64,000 nucleotides of DNA from Serinus canaria (GCF_022539315.1 NC_066315.1:46915174-46979173); one strand, 5' to 3'; positions 52,136-62,974 are shown, numbered from the stretch's first letter. The notes: a model not told the origin generated them from the sequence alone. A program made the numbers and translations.

Positions 52136-55100
52136 ACATTATTGTCCTGCTACCCTGGATGCTTCCTTACAAAATTCAAACCCTGAAAGAACGTGCTGGT
52201 AACTGGGTGATGGATCAGAGAACTGAAAGGGAACTCCCCTGTAAAAGGATTCCTTGAGCACCACCTTACACCTACCTATGGTCTTCGCCCCATCACTCTT
52301 CTTGGGAAGATACCACTTCCATAGTTAGTAATTTTATCCTGGCCCAAATTTACTCTTGGAAATTACAACCATTTCTCTTTAGGCCAGTTTTGTCCTTCAT
52401 GCCAAAGAGCTGCTCTTCCTGACAGAGTTTTATCTCCTTGATGTGTTCATAGGCAACATTCATAATTTCTCAGTTTTCACCTTCTTAGATGATTTAAATT
52501 CTCCTGGTCATCCAGCTGTCTCTTTCCTCCACACCATTCCACTGTGGAGATTATCTGTGGTGAAAATGAGAGAGTGGAACTACACACAGCAGTCTACATT
52601 AACCCCTTGAACCGTGGAGCCAGTAATTCCTACCCTTCTGCCAATTTCTCATTTGAGGTACCTTAAGACATCAGGATTGTAGATTTTTTTTTTCTTGGTT
52701 ACTTTGTATCTATAACTCCCTGTAAACATCTGATCATGCACCATGTCCTACATACTCTTTCTTTGCTGTTTCCAAGTGCTATGCTTCTGGTTTGTAAGAG
52801 TAATTCTTGTCACAATCCTCTTCATACTGCTGGTGCCTCATAACTTGGTATGTCAGTACCAAGTTTCACTGGCACTCCAGAGCCTGGTCACAGACCACAG
52901 ACGTGCCCCGGCTAGGAGGACTGTGACCAGGACACATAACCTACCACTGGAAAAGGCCACGGGGACGGGATGTTACCCGATTACCATCTCACTGCCCAGG
53001 GTAATCTGTCCTTAGAAACACTGCCAGTTTTTATGCAAGATCATTAACTGAACTACTCAGGATGAATTCTTCTCCTCAGGGCTATGTTTAAAACATGTCT
53101 CCAGCCCTGTAATCCCCTTGTCAGCAAAGCTTCCCATTATCTCTTCTTTATCTAGCTTTTGTATTCGTCCTTATCTTAACCATCTAAACTAATAAATTGT
53201 CTCAAAGGACCATAAAATCTGGTCTGCCAGACACAACGTTTCATGTTTCAATTGTCTCTCCAGCATTTCTTACAAAGATTTTGCCTGTTCAAAATCAAGG
53301 CAAGTTCTGTACTTCTGATGTCAGCAGCTCTGAGACACCTCTAATAACAATCCTTGAGCTCGTTAGTTCCCCTTGATCTGTTTATTCCTACTCACAAAGT
53401 TTGGTCTCCTGAAGTAAAGTACTTTAGTGTGATTTAACAACCTTTTGATTTAAAAAAACTCCATGGGCATTCCGTCAATCCAAGCAGTTTGGTTTCATTC
53501 TGACAATCGTTCATTCTTTGCTGCTGGAGTCTGTAGTACTGATATCAGACTCCCATTATGACTAGTGAAGAAATCTGCAAATTACTGGGCACAAGACTTG
53601 GGCACAAGACTATCTGGATCCTACAGTCCTAGGTACTGTTTTCCCACCTCGATTGTACAGATGAAATTTAATTATAGAAATCCACCTGTTTGTAAATCTA
53701 AGACTGAGTACCTGCAAGCAGGACTCAAAGCATTATACCAGCAGATTTTTTTCTTTCACCATTCTTCCCATAAATTTTAAATCCAAAGTGTGTTGACTAG
53801 TGTTATGACTTTTTCCTTCTTTGTCCTACTGCAAAAAGAGAATTATCAACACCTTTAGCTTTATTAATCTGTCCTGAATAGTGCACCTCTTTGAACATCT
53901 GATTTTCTTTCATGATCTCTGTTCCCAAAGTGTCAATCCAGCTTCCTTGCAATCCCACTGAGGTCCTTCACCAGTAGGTCATATGACTTTATTGTGTTAA
54001 TTACACATTTGTGTTAATGCTGTCCTTGACATGACAGTTGTCTTTTTTAAAAAAACTGAAAGGTTTGTATATTTATACATTGTGCTGCATATACACATGC
54101 CTTGGTGGAAAATCTGACAGTCTAGGACCCATAATTCCTTTTCCACACAAAAATCATCTTGCAGCAGATTCTGCTGGTGTATGTGAACGGGCTGTACCAA
54201 ACTGAGCAGTAGCTCCTTGGCTATACATGTGACTGAAGGTGAGTGCTTGCTTGTCTGTATGAATATACTGAGTGAGTCAGTCTGTTATCCCTACAAGAAG
54301 GATCACTATAGCTATTAAATTACAATGGGCAAAAACATTAGTGCAGCCTTTAAAATCAAATTGATTTTTGAGATGACCATTATCCATGTATCCAATTCCA
54401 ATTTTTCCTCCTAAAAATGGAAAATTCTACACAGGCAGAAGGGCAGTGCAATAAACTCTATAAAAAACTTAGAAAATCAGGATAATTCACCCTTGATGTT
54501 CTTTGACCTAATTTCTTTATCTTCCAGTATCACAAGGGCTAGAGAATATGAAGTGGTATCATCTGCATTGTGGACACCAAGGCAACAGGCTCTCTCTCTC
54601 AACTTAAGGACAAAGTAAAATATCACGGCATCAACAAAGCTCTCTGAAACATGTTTCAATGATGCTAACTGTGCTCTCAAGTATCTGATTTGAAAACTCA
54701 CTTTGTGATTTTTTTGTCTTTGTGATTTTACTATTGTTTGTAATGCTGGGACACTGCAGACCCTCACTGATGGACAATTATCCTTGAAGTGAAAGTTAGC
54801 TTGGCTAGTGAAAAAAAATCTGGTATTATTTCCCTTCAATAAATATTAAAATCCTACCTCCTTCTTTAACAAACATAAGGCATTTCAGAATGTTTACAAA
54901 CACACAGAAAAGAGGAAAAGACCTTCCCATCAGTTCTTCCTCACAATGTATTCCCTGAACTTCACCATCTGTTTTTCACCACTGCCCATCTTCATGCTAC
55001 ACCACCCTCCCAGAAGTAAAGAAATGCTAAAACAAGAAAAGCAAACTTTAACTGTATGGTTATCACATTGATCTATGCCTCACATTTTTCACATGGACGT

Positions 55101-56203
55101 TCCTTAAAATGCAGTCACAAAAAGGAGAATGAAGTCAGTACAGAGAAAAATGAAAGGAAATTGGGATCACTGTACACACAAAAATAAGCCAAGGAAGAGA
55201 GAAACTGAAGGATATATGATATTATATATTTCATATACAAGTAAAATTATGCCTGTCTGTAATAGCTCAGATAACTTTGGGGCCAGATCTTTGTACAGTG
55301 CAAACAGGTCCAAATCTACCCAGTTTATTAGCTGGCTTCATATGGTGAGCAAACACCAGATGAAGAAGAGGGACAACTGTTTTAGAGTTCTGCCTATATT
55401 TTATTCTTACATGTTTCCCTAGAAATTTAAATGAAACATGCTGTCCAGGCCAGTTAAGTGCATTAAAAATGTGCATTCACAGTCCTGAACAGGACTTTGG
55501 AACACTAACTCTAGTCCCATGAGACAGGACTTTTGACAGCAACATCCCTGTAAGATATTGCTGCTGAATAGTGTTCACACATTATGCTGCCCCCCCATTG
55601 CACCAGCTGAGCTTCTCATGTGCCCATGTTGGGAACGAGACCAGAGAACTGATCCAGCTCTGAAACCCTTTATGAGCTGGCTACCTCTACAAAGCTTCAG
55701 CCCCTGCCTGTTGCTGTGCTGTGACACTGGGTAATGTCACTGGTTTTATAGTACTGGATCTCTTCAGATCCCGTCACCTGGCTTAGCAGAGGCCTCAAAA
55801 GCCCTCAGGCCGAGGCCATAGAAATTCCAGCCCTCACTAGAGAAATGCAATTGTCAAAGCAGCAGTAGGAAGGTATCAGGTGTCCTCCACAGCAGTGCCT
55901 GGGAATGATTCAGATGAGTTAAGACAAATGTTTGCTTGAGCAATTAAAAAAAATACTTGTTCTGAAGTGGAAATGGATCCATACATCATAGCTCATTTGC
56001 TAGGAAGACCCACAATGTCTTTTGCATTACATCTAACTGTTAGGAAAATTAATTTAAGACATATCAAAGCCAAGTCATGTATAATCATTTTAATTAACAT
56101 TATTCATGCTGTAACTTATGTACTGCACCGCATCCTTCTGGCCACAGGGCAAAAAAATTCTTTTAAATCAACAGCATTGGAAAACTAGCGTACAACTCAA
56201 TAA
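52136..56203. other. Intergenic DNA, no gene seen
   Basis: No gene is visible. The first part (52,270-53,500) has the pyrimidine-rich antisense texture of very old LINE sequence, for example TTTGGTCTCCTGAAGTAAAG near 53,399-53,418, but I cannot place it in a family. A perfect 13-bp tandem duplication, TGGGCACAAGACT, lies at 53,586-53,611. A 120-codon minus-strand frame at 54,477-54,839 has no recognisable features. Confidence 0.45.
53586..53611 (+). repeat. 13-bp tandem duplication
   Basis: TGGGCACAAGACT occurs twice head to tail without mismatch. It is a minor and probably recent slippage event. Confidence 0.8.
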
Positions 56204-56578
56204 ACTGATGATTCCACATTTCCCAGAGCCTACTCTGTGTCAGATAATCTGGAGGCTGGGTATTTTCAACCAGATGAAGACAGCAGGGTGCCTAGGTTGT
56301 TACAGCACTGCTTCACCACGCAGCAGCATTACCACAAGCACCCGAATGGGAGAATCCAGCTACAGACACGGCTGTTTGGAGGCATGTTTGGAATACGAAG
56401 CCCTCGAGCCAGAGAAAAGCTACAACAATGGGAACAATTTGTCAGCTCCCTCGCAATACTTCATCCACTTATCTCAAGCAGGACTCGTGGACTGAGGGAG
56501 CCCTCATGCCAGCTGCAGGAACTCACCTCTGCTGAGGGCATCGCAGGAGGCTTTGTGATCGGGATGCACATTTTTTGA
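56204..56578 (+). other. Open frame of unknown status beside the CpG island
   Basis: This frame stays open for about 125 codons immediately left of the CpG island. It lacks an ATG at its start (the first plausible initiator would be the GTG at 56,237). The translation contains a mixed-charge segment, RIQLQTRLFGGMFGIRSPR, that looks more protein-like than the other chance frames here, but I recognise no family. A second frame overlaps it on the same strand, and a minus-strand splice donor lies inside it. Chance is the default explanation. Confidence 0.2.
56521..56529 (-). promoter_or_regulatory. Candidate minus-strand splice donor
   Basis: On the minus strand the sequence reads CAGAG|GTGAGT, a near-consensus donor with GT at 56,525-56,526. 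It lies about 210 bases downstream of the CpG island in the minus direction, where the end of a first exon of an island-driven transcript would be expected. The motif is seen; the transcript is inferred. Confidence 0.35.
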
Positions 56579-56739
56579 AGGGAAAGCCACCGAGCTTTCC
56601 CATCAGCTATCTCCTGAAGGGGAATGCCACACTCCTGCTAGCAAGGAGTCTTGGTAACAGTGAAAAGAAACACCTTTATAAACACAGAACCTCTGCTCTG
56701 CACGTTCACTAAGCACAGTGACCTGCTGCCGTGGGACCA

Positions 56740-57010
56740 GGACGCAACGGGCTTTCCCTACACGCGAAGCGAATCCAGGAGCGCCGTCCGCGGCCCAAGC
56801 GGCACTTGCAGCCCTTTGCCTCCGCCAGCAGCAGCGCAGCGAAGGCCCGCTCCGCAGCCCTGTGCCTCCGCCAGCAGCAGCGCAGCGAACGCCCACTCCG
56901 CAGCCGAGCCGTGCAGACCGGGCCCCGCTGCCCCCTAGGCCCCTCAGGCCCGGGCGGCGGCGCCACCTAGCGGCTCGTTGGAGCAGCGCCGCCGCCGCCC
57001 CGCGCGGGCT
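56740..57010. promoter_or_regulatory. CpG island, candidate promoter
   Basis: This is the most CpG-rich block in the window, with runs such as CCGTCCGCGGCC (56,784-56,795), GGGCGGCGGCGCC near 56,951 and GCAGCGCCGCCGCCGCCCC near 56,983-57,001. It contains an internal 46-bp duplication. Such islands in bird genomes mark unmethylated promoters or enhancers. The only known gene nearby, HERPUD2, ends about 5.5 kb to the right and is transcribed toward this block, so the island is not its promoter. A minus-strand or bidirectional lncRNA promoter, or an orphan island in a developmental regulatory domain, would fit. The overlapping 95-135 codon frames on both strands are proline-, alanine- and arginine-rich composition artefacts. 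Confidence 0.6.
56818..56909 (+). repeat. 46-bp tandem duplication within the CpG island
   Basis: A unit starting GCCTCCGCCAGCAGCAGCGC at 56,818 is repeated from 56,864 with only a few substitutions. The few bases before the first copy (CAGCCCTTT) resemble the junction between copies (CAGCCCTGT), so part of a third unit may be present. The duplication adds CAGCAGCAG and CpG-rich sequence to the island. Confidence 0.85.
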
Positions 57011-57230
57011 CCGGCCCTGCCCTCAGCAGCCCCGGTTACCCGTCACCAATGACGTGCTCTTGTTTTGTCGACGACTCATTTCCTTAATTATCTCTGGCTG
57101 ACAGATTAGAGCGTCAAGTGGCTCATCGGCTAGACAAGCGGCTCATTAATTTTTACAGCAGCGTATTTTCACATTGCTGCGGTTATTTCATGGCTACGGT
57201 TTGACCTTGCACCAAGTTACTAAACACTCC
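57011..57230. promoter_or_regulatory. Candidate conserved element next to the CpG island
   Basis: The sequence changes abruptly from GC-rich to AT-rich but keeps isolated CpGs. It shows AATGACGTG (57,048-57,056, CRE/E-box-like), TTGTCGACGACTCA near 57,065-57,078, TTCCTTAATTATCTC near 57,080-57,094, GGCTGACAGATTAG near 57,097-57,110 (a Meis/TALE-like TGACAG), and GGCTCATTAATTTTTAC near 57,142-57,158. The density of distinct factor-type motifs in repeat-free sequence beside an island suggests a proximal enhancer or conserved promoter flank. Conservation has not been tested. Confidence 0.4.
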
Positions 57231-58897
57231 AAGAAAGCCACCCAAATATGGTAACTTTGACACAAAGACCAGGTTTTGGCTTTCCTTTCCAAGCAGCAGT
57301 TAAGGTCAGCAGACATTCTAAAGCCACACAGAAAATACGTCTGTACACGCACAAAAAAACTCCTCATCTCTTAAAACCAAATGTATCCACAACCCAATTT
57401 ACACTCCTCTTATGAGCACCTCACACCCAGCTTCTCCCTCTAGATTTCTGCAAAGCTAGGGGAAAAAATGTCAACAGTCTTTCTGAAAGTTTCCCCCTGC
57501 TTTAAACACACCTCACCACTGTGTGAGCAAACTCCAGTTGCAGCTGCCCTGGTATAAGCTCCCTACTCCAAAAATTACCAGTAATTTTGCAGTTTATTTC
57601 TAGGATGGCTGAAACTACGCAAAAATCATCCACCAATAAGACTGACACACATAAAAGGAAAAAAAAAATATTTATTGTTACATAGCAACATTTCCTCATG
57701 TTTTTTAAACAAAGTCTAAAACAAGCACAAACTAATCTTGATATGTCTTCGTAAAGAAATGGAAATGCTGCTCCATGGGCATTCTCCCCCTAGACACTGT
57801 GCTTGCCTTGGCAACTGCAAAAGAAGTTGGAGAGTCCTAGCTTCTTTATGGTTCCTTCAGGTGCAGTATGTAATTCCCTCCCCTCCAAGCACTGCTACTG
57901 GGTTGATTGTCCTTTAAATAAGTCTAAATTGACAAGCATTCACATTCGTCACCCAGCTTCCTTCAAAAGCAAGAGCTAGCATGGACAGCTGCAAGTGAAT
58001 AAATCCAACCAAGAAGCTGCAGCTGAACAGGTGCTCCAGATCCAGCATTCCTGCAGAGCCACCACCATGCAGAATGACCAAATACTTTTTTGTGGAGGGT
58101 GGGGATAACAATGAAACCTTGTTAGTTGGACAAGCCGCAGATGTGAAATAAATGAAGGCTGTGAGTGATGAAGTAACTAATTCCCAGTTTGCATCATCCC
58201 ACCTATACTAACACTGGAATCTGAAAGAAGAGCACCTTACCCACAGGAACAGCCACGCTGGCATTAATCCCCTTAACCTGGATGCCAGCACCATCAAAGC
58301 TTTCCCATGCCACCCAGCTGGCTGGCACCAGAGTAAAGGCAGGCCCTCAACCTTACTAACAAGTTCACCCAGCTGGGCTGCAGTTGGGTCCACAACCGCC
58401 CACCCAAATATAACCAAAAATATGTCAGAGTTCACACTCACTGGGATAAATTCTGAACTGCTCCCTGTCAACAGCCAAGGCTGCTAAATACGAATTACAC
58501 TAAAAAATGTTCAGTATGTACAGGAAAGCAGCAGAAACATGACTAACCATGCCACCTGATGGAAGCATCAGCTTCATTTTGCATCACCTATTAAGATTAC
58601 AAACATCACTGACAATGGTTTGGGTTTTTTTCCTCCTTTCCTTCTTTTTTTGCTGCAACAATAGTGAGAAGGTAGTGTTGTAGACTGAAGCAAACTTCTC
58701 CTGGAATATCAGGTGGTGACTTCTCTATGAGTGACCTGAATTTAAGGGCAACAGGGAACAACTGGAAAGCCAATTCTGCTTCTCAAGGTCTCCCAACCAA
58801 GCAGTAGCAAGAGATGGCAAGCTCACAAGAGGAGAAAAAAAGATCCCTTTGTCCACTATTTTGTATCCAAGAATTCTCCAGTTTGACTTTATGTTAC
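57231..58897. other. Non-coding DNA in the distal HERPUD2 3' flank
   Basis: No gene is seen. A minus-strand AATAAA (57,671-57,676 on the plus strand as TTTATT), followed in the minus direction by a T-run and a TGTGTG-type element, looks like a usable polyadenylation site. It could terminate a very long HERPUD2 3' UTR or readthrough transcript, but this is speculative because a nearer site exists at 62,574-62,579. Confidence 0.4.
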
Positions 58898-58902
58898 ACT
58901 TG
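58898..58902 (+). repeat. Target-site duplication, left copy (ACTTG)
   Basis: This ACTTG is matched exactly by ACTTG at 59,483-59,487 on the other side of the LTR. It marks the integration site. Confidence 0.85.
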
Positions 58903-59482
58903 TGTCCCAGTTTCAGCTGGGATAGAATTAATTTCCCATTTTAGTAGCCAGTACCAAGAAGTGCTGCATTTTGGATTGAGTGTGAGAACAATGCTGATAA
59001 CACACTGATTTTTCTCTTGTTGCCAAGCCGTGCTTACTCTAAATCAAGGTCTCCTCAGTTTCCCATGCCATGCCAGGAGCAGACACAAAAAAAGACTGTA
59101 AGGAAACATGGCCAAGATAGCTAACCTGAACTGGTCAAATTAATATTTCAAGCATAGAACATCATGCCCGGGTATAAACTGGGGGAAGCCATCCCAAATG
59201 GTGCCATGTACAGCTCAGGGAGAGGCTGGGGATTCATCAGCAGGTGGTGAGCAACTGTATTGTGCCTCATTTTTCTTGAGTTTTCTCTGTACCCTTTTTA
59301 CCTCAATTAATAGTATTACCATTGTATTTCAATTTTTCTCAATTATTAGACTGATCTTATCTCACTCTAAGAGTTTTACTTTTTTTCCTGATTTTCCTCT
59401 CCATTCCCTGAGGGAGGGAAGAAAGGGGAAAGGAAACAAGCAGCTGCATAGTACAGTTGCCCACTGGGGTTAAACTATGACA
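58903..59482 (+). mobile_element. Solo LTR of an ERVL-like endogenous retrovirus
   Basis: This 580-bp element begins TGTCCCAGTTTCAGCTGGGA and ends GGGGTTAAACTATGACA, giving the canonical TG...CA ends. It is flanked by a perfect 5-bp target-site duplication, ACTTG, at 58,898-58,902 and 59,483-59,487. A 5-bp duplication fits class III (ERVL) integrations. The sequence closely resembles an LTR family I remember as abundant in neoavian and passerine genomes. A TATA-like GTATAAA lies near 59,171-59,177 (U3), and the AT-rich part near 59,300-59,380 is the R/U5-like region. No internal retroviral sequence is present, so it arose by recombination between two LTRs. It lies in the HERPUD2 3' flank in the opposite orientation to the gene. 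Confidence 0.9.
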
Positions 59483-59487
59483 ACTTG
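59483..59487 (+). repeat. Target-site duplication, right copy (ACTTG)
   Basis: This is the right-hand partner of the ACTTG at 58,898-58,902, directly after the terminal CA of the LTR. Confidence 0.85.
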
Positions 59488-59547
59488 TTAAGCCAACAGT
59501 GGCACTGCTAAAGTCAATGTAAGCTGGGCTTTAGAAGTCAATGCACA

Positions 59548-59914
59548 TGTATGTATGGATAAATCCTTTCTTTAGGATTTTTCCCTCTTGAGAAGTTGAG
59601 AGGCTTCAAGAACAAAATGCAAACAATTCTTATCTGCTGCTGTGGAATGCAACAGGTGGATCTGTGATTGGTCTCATCTGGTTGTTTCTAATTAAATGGC
59701 CAATCACATATCCAGACTGTCTCAGTCAGACACAGGCCTTTGTTATTCATTCCTTTTCTATTCTTAGCTAAGCCTCCTGATGAAATCTTTTCTTCTATTC
59801 TTTTAGTATAGCTTTTAACATAATATATATCATAAAATAATAAACCAAGCCTTCTGAACATGGAGACAACTTTCTCATCTCTTCCCTCATCCTAAGACCC
59901 CTATGAACAATGCA
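59548..59914 (+). mobile_element. Second LTR, a different ERV family
   Basis: The stretch resembles a second bird ERV LTR known to me from songbird genomes. It has TGTATGGATAAATCC-type sequence near the start (59,552), the GGAATGCAACAGGTGGATCT block near 59,645-59,664, GGCCAATCACAT near 59,698, CTATTCTTTTAGTATAGC near 59,795-59,812, an AATAAA signal at 59,839-59,844, and a final CCTCATCCTAAGACCCCTATGAAC block. The ends are not exact. CAATGCA occurs at 59,539-59,545 and 59,908-59,914 and may be a degraded target-site duplication, but TG...CA ends do not fit it cleanly. It is probably a solo LTR because no internal region adjoins it. It lies about 65 bases from the first LTR. Confidence 0.8.
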
Positions 59915-62554
59915 TCAATACAGTATTAAGAAATCACGCTAAGGAGTAGCTGCGTGTTGGTCTTTTCACCTCCTCCATCAGCACTGCTCATCTGTGTCTT
60001 CACAGCAGAAGTATTATGGAGGGAATGTGCTTCACTTGTGTCTGTTTCTGATACAAGTCTCTTACATTAACAGACCATGAAGGTATTGCACATAATGCCA
60101 CAGATTTGTTGTTAATTTACATTTAGAGGAATCTAAATGCATCTGTCATTTCAGGTCTTCCTGCAAAGTAAAGGAAAGAATCAATTTCAATCACTTTTTC
60201 TATACGCAAAGTTGTTAAAGTACCTGATTTACAGGTCAACTGAGGCACATCCTATGGTGCTTTAATCCGCATTCCGTTTGATACATTTTGTGCCACAGAT
60301 TTAATACAGTTCTACATCTAGTTTTGCCCAGAACCACGTACTACATAATTGTGCTTTGTCTTGATTTATGCTATTGAACAGTTTCTACAAGGACACACTA
60401 AGAAAAAGCAACAATTTTCCTAGGGTTCTAATTTCTCTCCCATCATCAACTGTTGTAATTCATATGCTCTTCAATTCTGTTTGCAAATTGCTCAGAAAAA
60501 CATGCAACAACAAGCTTATCTAATTTTCACCACGTTCTTTCCTTTCCTAAAAGCTGTACCTTTCTTACCTCAATCTGCTTTTCAATACTTACTTTATTTA
60601 CTCATTATCACAATCTTATTTTTGCTTCTGCCAGTAGCTTTCTCCTGCCTCCAACTCTTTGGTAATGCTCCCTATCTCATTGTTATTTCTCAGTCACTTT
60701 CCTCAGTAACCATATTTTTTCTTTTCCTTGCTTGTATCTTGGCAAGTTGTGGAAGCTGGGAGATTTAATGATCTCATGGAAGTGTGGTCTCTGTGATGCA
60801 TCACTTCAGCTCTGTGTTCTGGTTAAAGCTCGCAGAAGATCTCCCTCAACATCCAACCAACTACCAGAATCTCTCATTTCACTATTTCAGCCCTGTGAAA
60901 CCCATCACATTTATCCTTGTCTAAATACAAATCCGCAGTGGCAATTCTACACCTTTTAACCAAACCATGGGTAACAGCATATGAGCAGCTTTTTTAATTT
61001 AGTCTGCTAACAGCAGAGAGCTGCCACCAACTGCTTCCTACAGCATGGAAAACAAACCAACCTGCATAACATTTTTAAGAAGCAAAAAATGGCTGCTGAT
61101 AGCTGGATAGTGTTAGGTCATAACTGCACAGCTAACAGGTATGCTAACACAAGGACAAAAAGAAAGAACAAGAAAAACTTTGGTAGAAGTGAAAGGGAGA
61201 ACACACATGTCAAACAGATGAAACTTCTTCAATGTATTCCAGAAGTAAGGCCTATTACATACAAGACACTTGTGACACTCATTTAAAAACATAAGTTTTT
61301 GTAGCATATCTTAAATTATTAGTCAAGTTATATGCATCTGCCAAACTAAAAAAAAGGTAACTTTTCATGGACAAGGTCTACCCATTTTATGTACATCTAG
61401 TAAAGAACCTAAACTAGAGCAGCTTTCTGTAGTACAAATAGGAAGAAAACATCATAATTAAAAATGACTTATTCATCATTGCTACCTATACAGCAAATAA
61501 CATAACTGATACTTTTAAGTCTTAAATTTCTACTTCTCCTCTGACAAACTTGGGAAACTTAAAAGGTTTTCTTTGGGTTTAAAACTTTGCTGCATAGCAG
61601 TTTAACAAAAGCAAGTGAAAAATCAAACCCAATTTATCACTAATTCAGAATATTCAAGAGGTTTGCCCTGTACTTGAGGTCAAGCAGGCTTTACTTTGGT
61701 GGTAGTGTAACAGAAACTCTGCAGACATTTTTAAGTTAGAGAGCACACAATAACTTCAGAATTAAGAACAAAACTAAATGTACCTTCATGACTATGATTA
61801 AGGAAAGCAACCAAAACCCTGACATAGCACTCTGCTACTACTCTCTCATGTACCATTTTCTCAGTTTTAATTAGGTTAATGAAGTTAAAGAATATAGATA
61901 GTCTGCTGTTGAGAGCATACTCATAACTGTATAGACGCTGCTACAAACACATCACTTTGGTCAATGTCAGTAATGCCACCATGATAACTTTATTACACTC
62001 TCAAATTAATCATATCCTCATCCTTAAGGAGGCACAATTTAGCCATTTGCATTCAAATATGCATATAAACATCCAAAAGAGTTACCATAAGTTTTTATTA
62101 AAAAACCTAATGTACATGTTTTGCCCCAGCACAGCTACATTCTCCTTAAAAAGTACTGTATGTATCAAACATTTAAGTTTTATCCCATCGCAGCCAACTG
62201 TCTTTGAAGAGCTGTCAAATACCTCCAACTGTAATGAATGTCAGTACAGTCTCAAGAAAAAGCTCGCAGCTTTTAAAATGAAGAAGCTTACTACATTCTG
62301 ACATGAAGACAACATGCCGTTAACAAGTAACCCTTGTGTTAACCGCATTCTCTCAGGAATTATATAAGTTCCAAATCCCATGTGAGAATTCATACCCTGC
62401 ATCGAACACAAGATTCATTATTCAGGTAGAGAGCATTTGGAAAGGTCTGTCAACGTTCATACTTTTAACAGCTCTTTAAAGAGATAATGGTGCAGATTAC
62501 ATACAAGCTCTTTGCCTCAGAGTAAGACACATTTGAAATTAAAACAAAACATGG
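59915..62554. other. HERPUD2 3' flank, possibly long 3' UTR
   Basis: This is AT-rich DNA without a recognisable gene. The longest frame is 114 codons at 61,957-62,301, without recognisable features. Further minus-strand AATAAA signals occur (plus-strand TTTATT at 62,094-62,099 and 61,989-61,994), so transcripts extending to about 61.97 kb could exist. Whether any of this is transcribed cannot be told from sequence alone. Confidence 0.45.
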
Positions 62555-62812
62555 AAGACCAATATCTTTACATTTTATTCTTCAGAAAAAGAAGAATCTT
62601 TAAGAAAGCATTTAGTAGTCCACTTGTGCTTAAAATATTCAATGCATGAGAAAGCCAAAAGAAAAAAAAAACCACCACATTTTTGTACACCATGATCAAA
62701 AAGATAACATTATAAACTTTCAGAAATTGCACTGTATTTAGAACACTCTCTAGAATCTGCTCCACTTCTACGTATGGCTACTGAGGCTGCCTGACACAGT
62801 TTCTTTTCCACT
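62555..62812 (-). other. HERPUD2: HERPUD2 3' UTR (proximal, inferred)
   Basis: From the TAA stop to about 20 bases past the AATAAA at 62,574-62,579, the minus strand would give a 3' UTR of roughly 260 bases. It is AT-rich and contains a T-run (plus-strand A9 near 62,662-62,670). The boundary is inferred from the poly(A) signal; alternative downstream sites would lengthen it. Confidence 0.55.
62574..62579 (-). terminator. HERPUD2: Candidate poly(A) signal AATAAA for HERPUD2
   Basis: TTTATT on the plus strand is AATAAA on the minus strand, about 235 bases after the HERPUD2 stop codon. It is the first canonical hexamer downstream of the stop that I saw. Cleavage would be expected about 10-30 bases further left. 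Confidence 0.6.
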
Positions 62813-62974
62813 TTAATTGCCAACCTGTGGAGGCCCTTCAGGGATCAGTGATGTGAAGAAGGTTGTGATAAAGGACCAAGCAGAAGCCATGAATCCAGGC
62901 TGCTGCTCTGTATTGCCATCTTCACCTGCATCTTCTCCGTTGTCTTCATCAATCCCATCATCCATAAGTCGCTC
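62813..62974 (-). CDS. HERPUD2: HERPUD2, last coding exon (C-terminal 53 residues)
   Basis: HERPUD2 is a homologue of HERP (HERPUD1), an ER-membrane protein with an N-terminal ubiquitin-like domain that takes part in ER-associated degradation and the unfolded-protein response. This exon encodes its cytosolic C-terminus, beginning ERLMDDG after the splice and ending PEGPPQVGN followed by TAA (62,813-62,815). The acidic stretch (DEDNGEDAGEDG) and the aromatic-rich SAWSFITTFFTSLIPEG end are family hallmarks. The PPQV ending fits HERPUD2 better than HERPUD1. The acceptor is a pyrimidine-rich tract ending AAAG at 62,975-62,978 on the minus strand. The length is 162 bases, phase 0, with no disruption. 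It joins the exon at 63,297-63,411 across a 322-base intron. Confidence 0.93.
   Translation of the reverse strand, partial: ERLMDDGIDEDNGEDAGEDGNTEQQPGFMASAWSFITTFFTSLIPEGPPQVGN

Noticed and set aside
56709..57101. Overlapping 85-127 codon frames on both strands in the CpG island
   Set aside because: They are rich in A, P, R and Q because of CpG and CAG repeats, and several frames on both strands are open at once. This is a composition effect.
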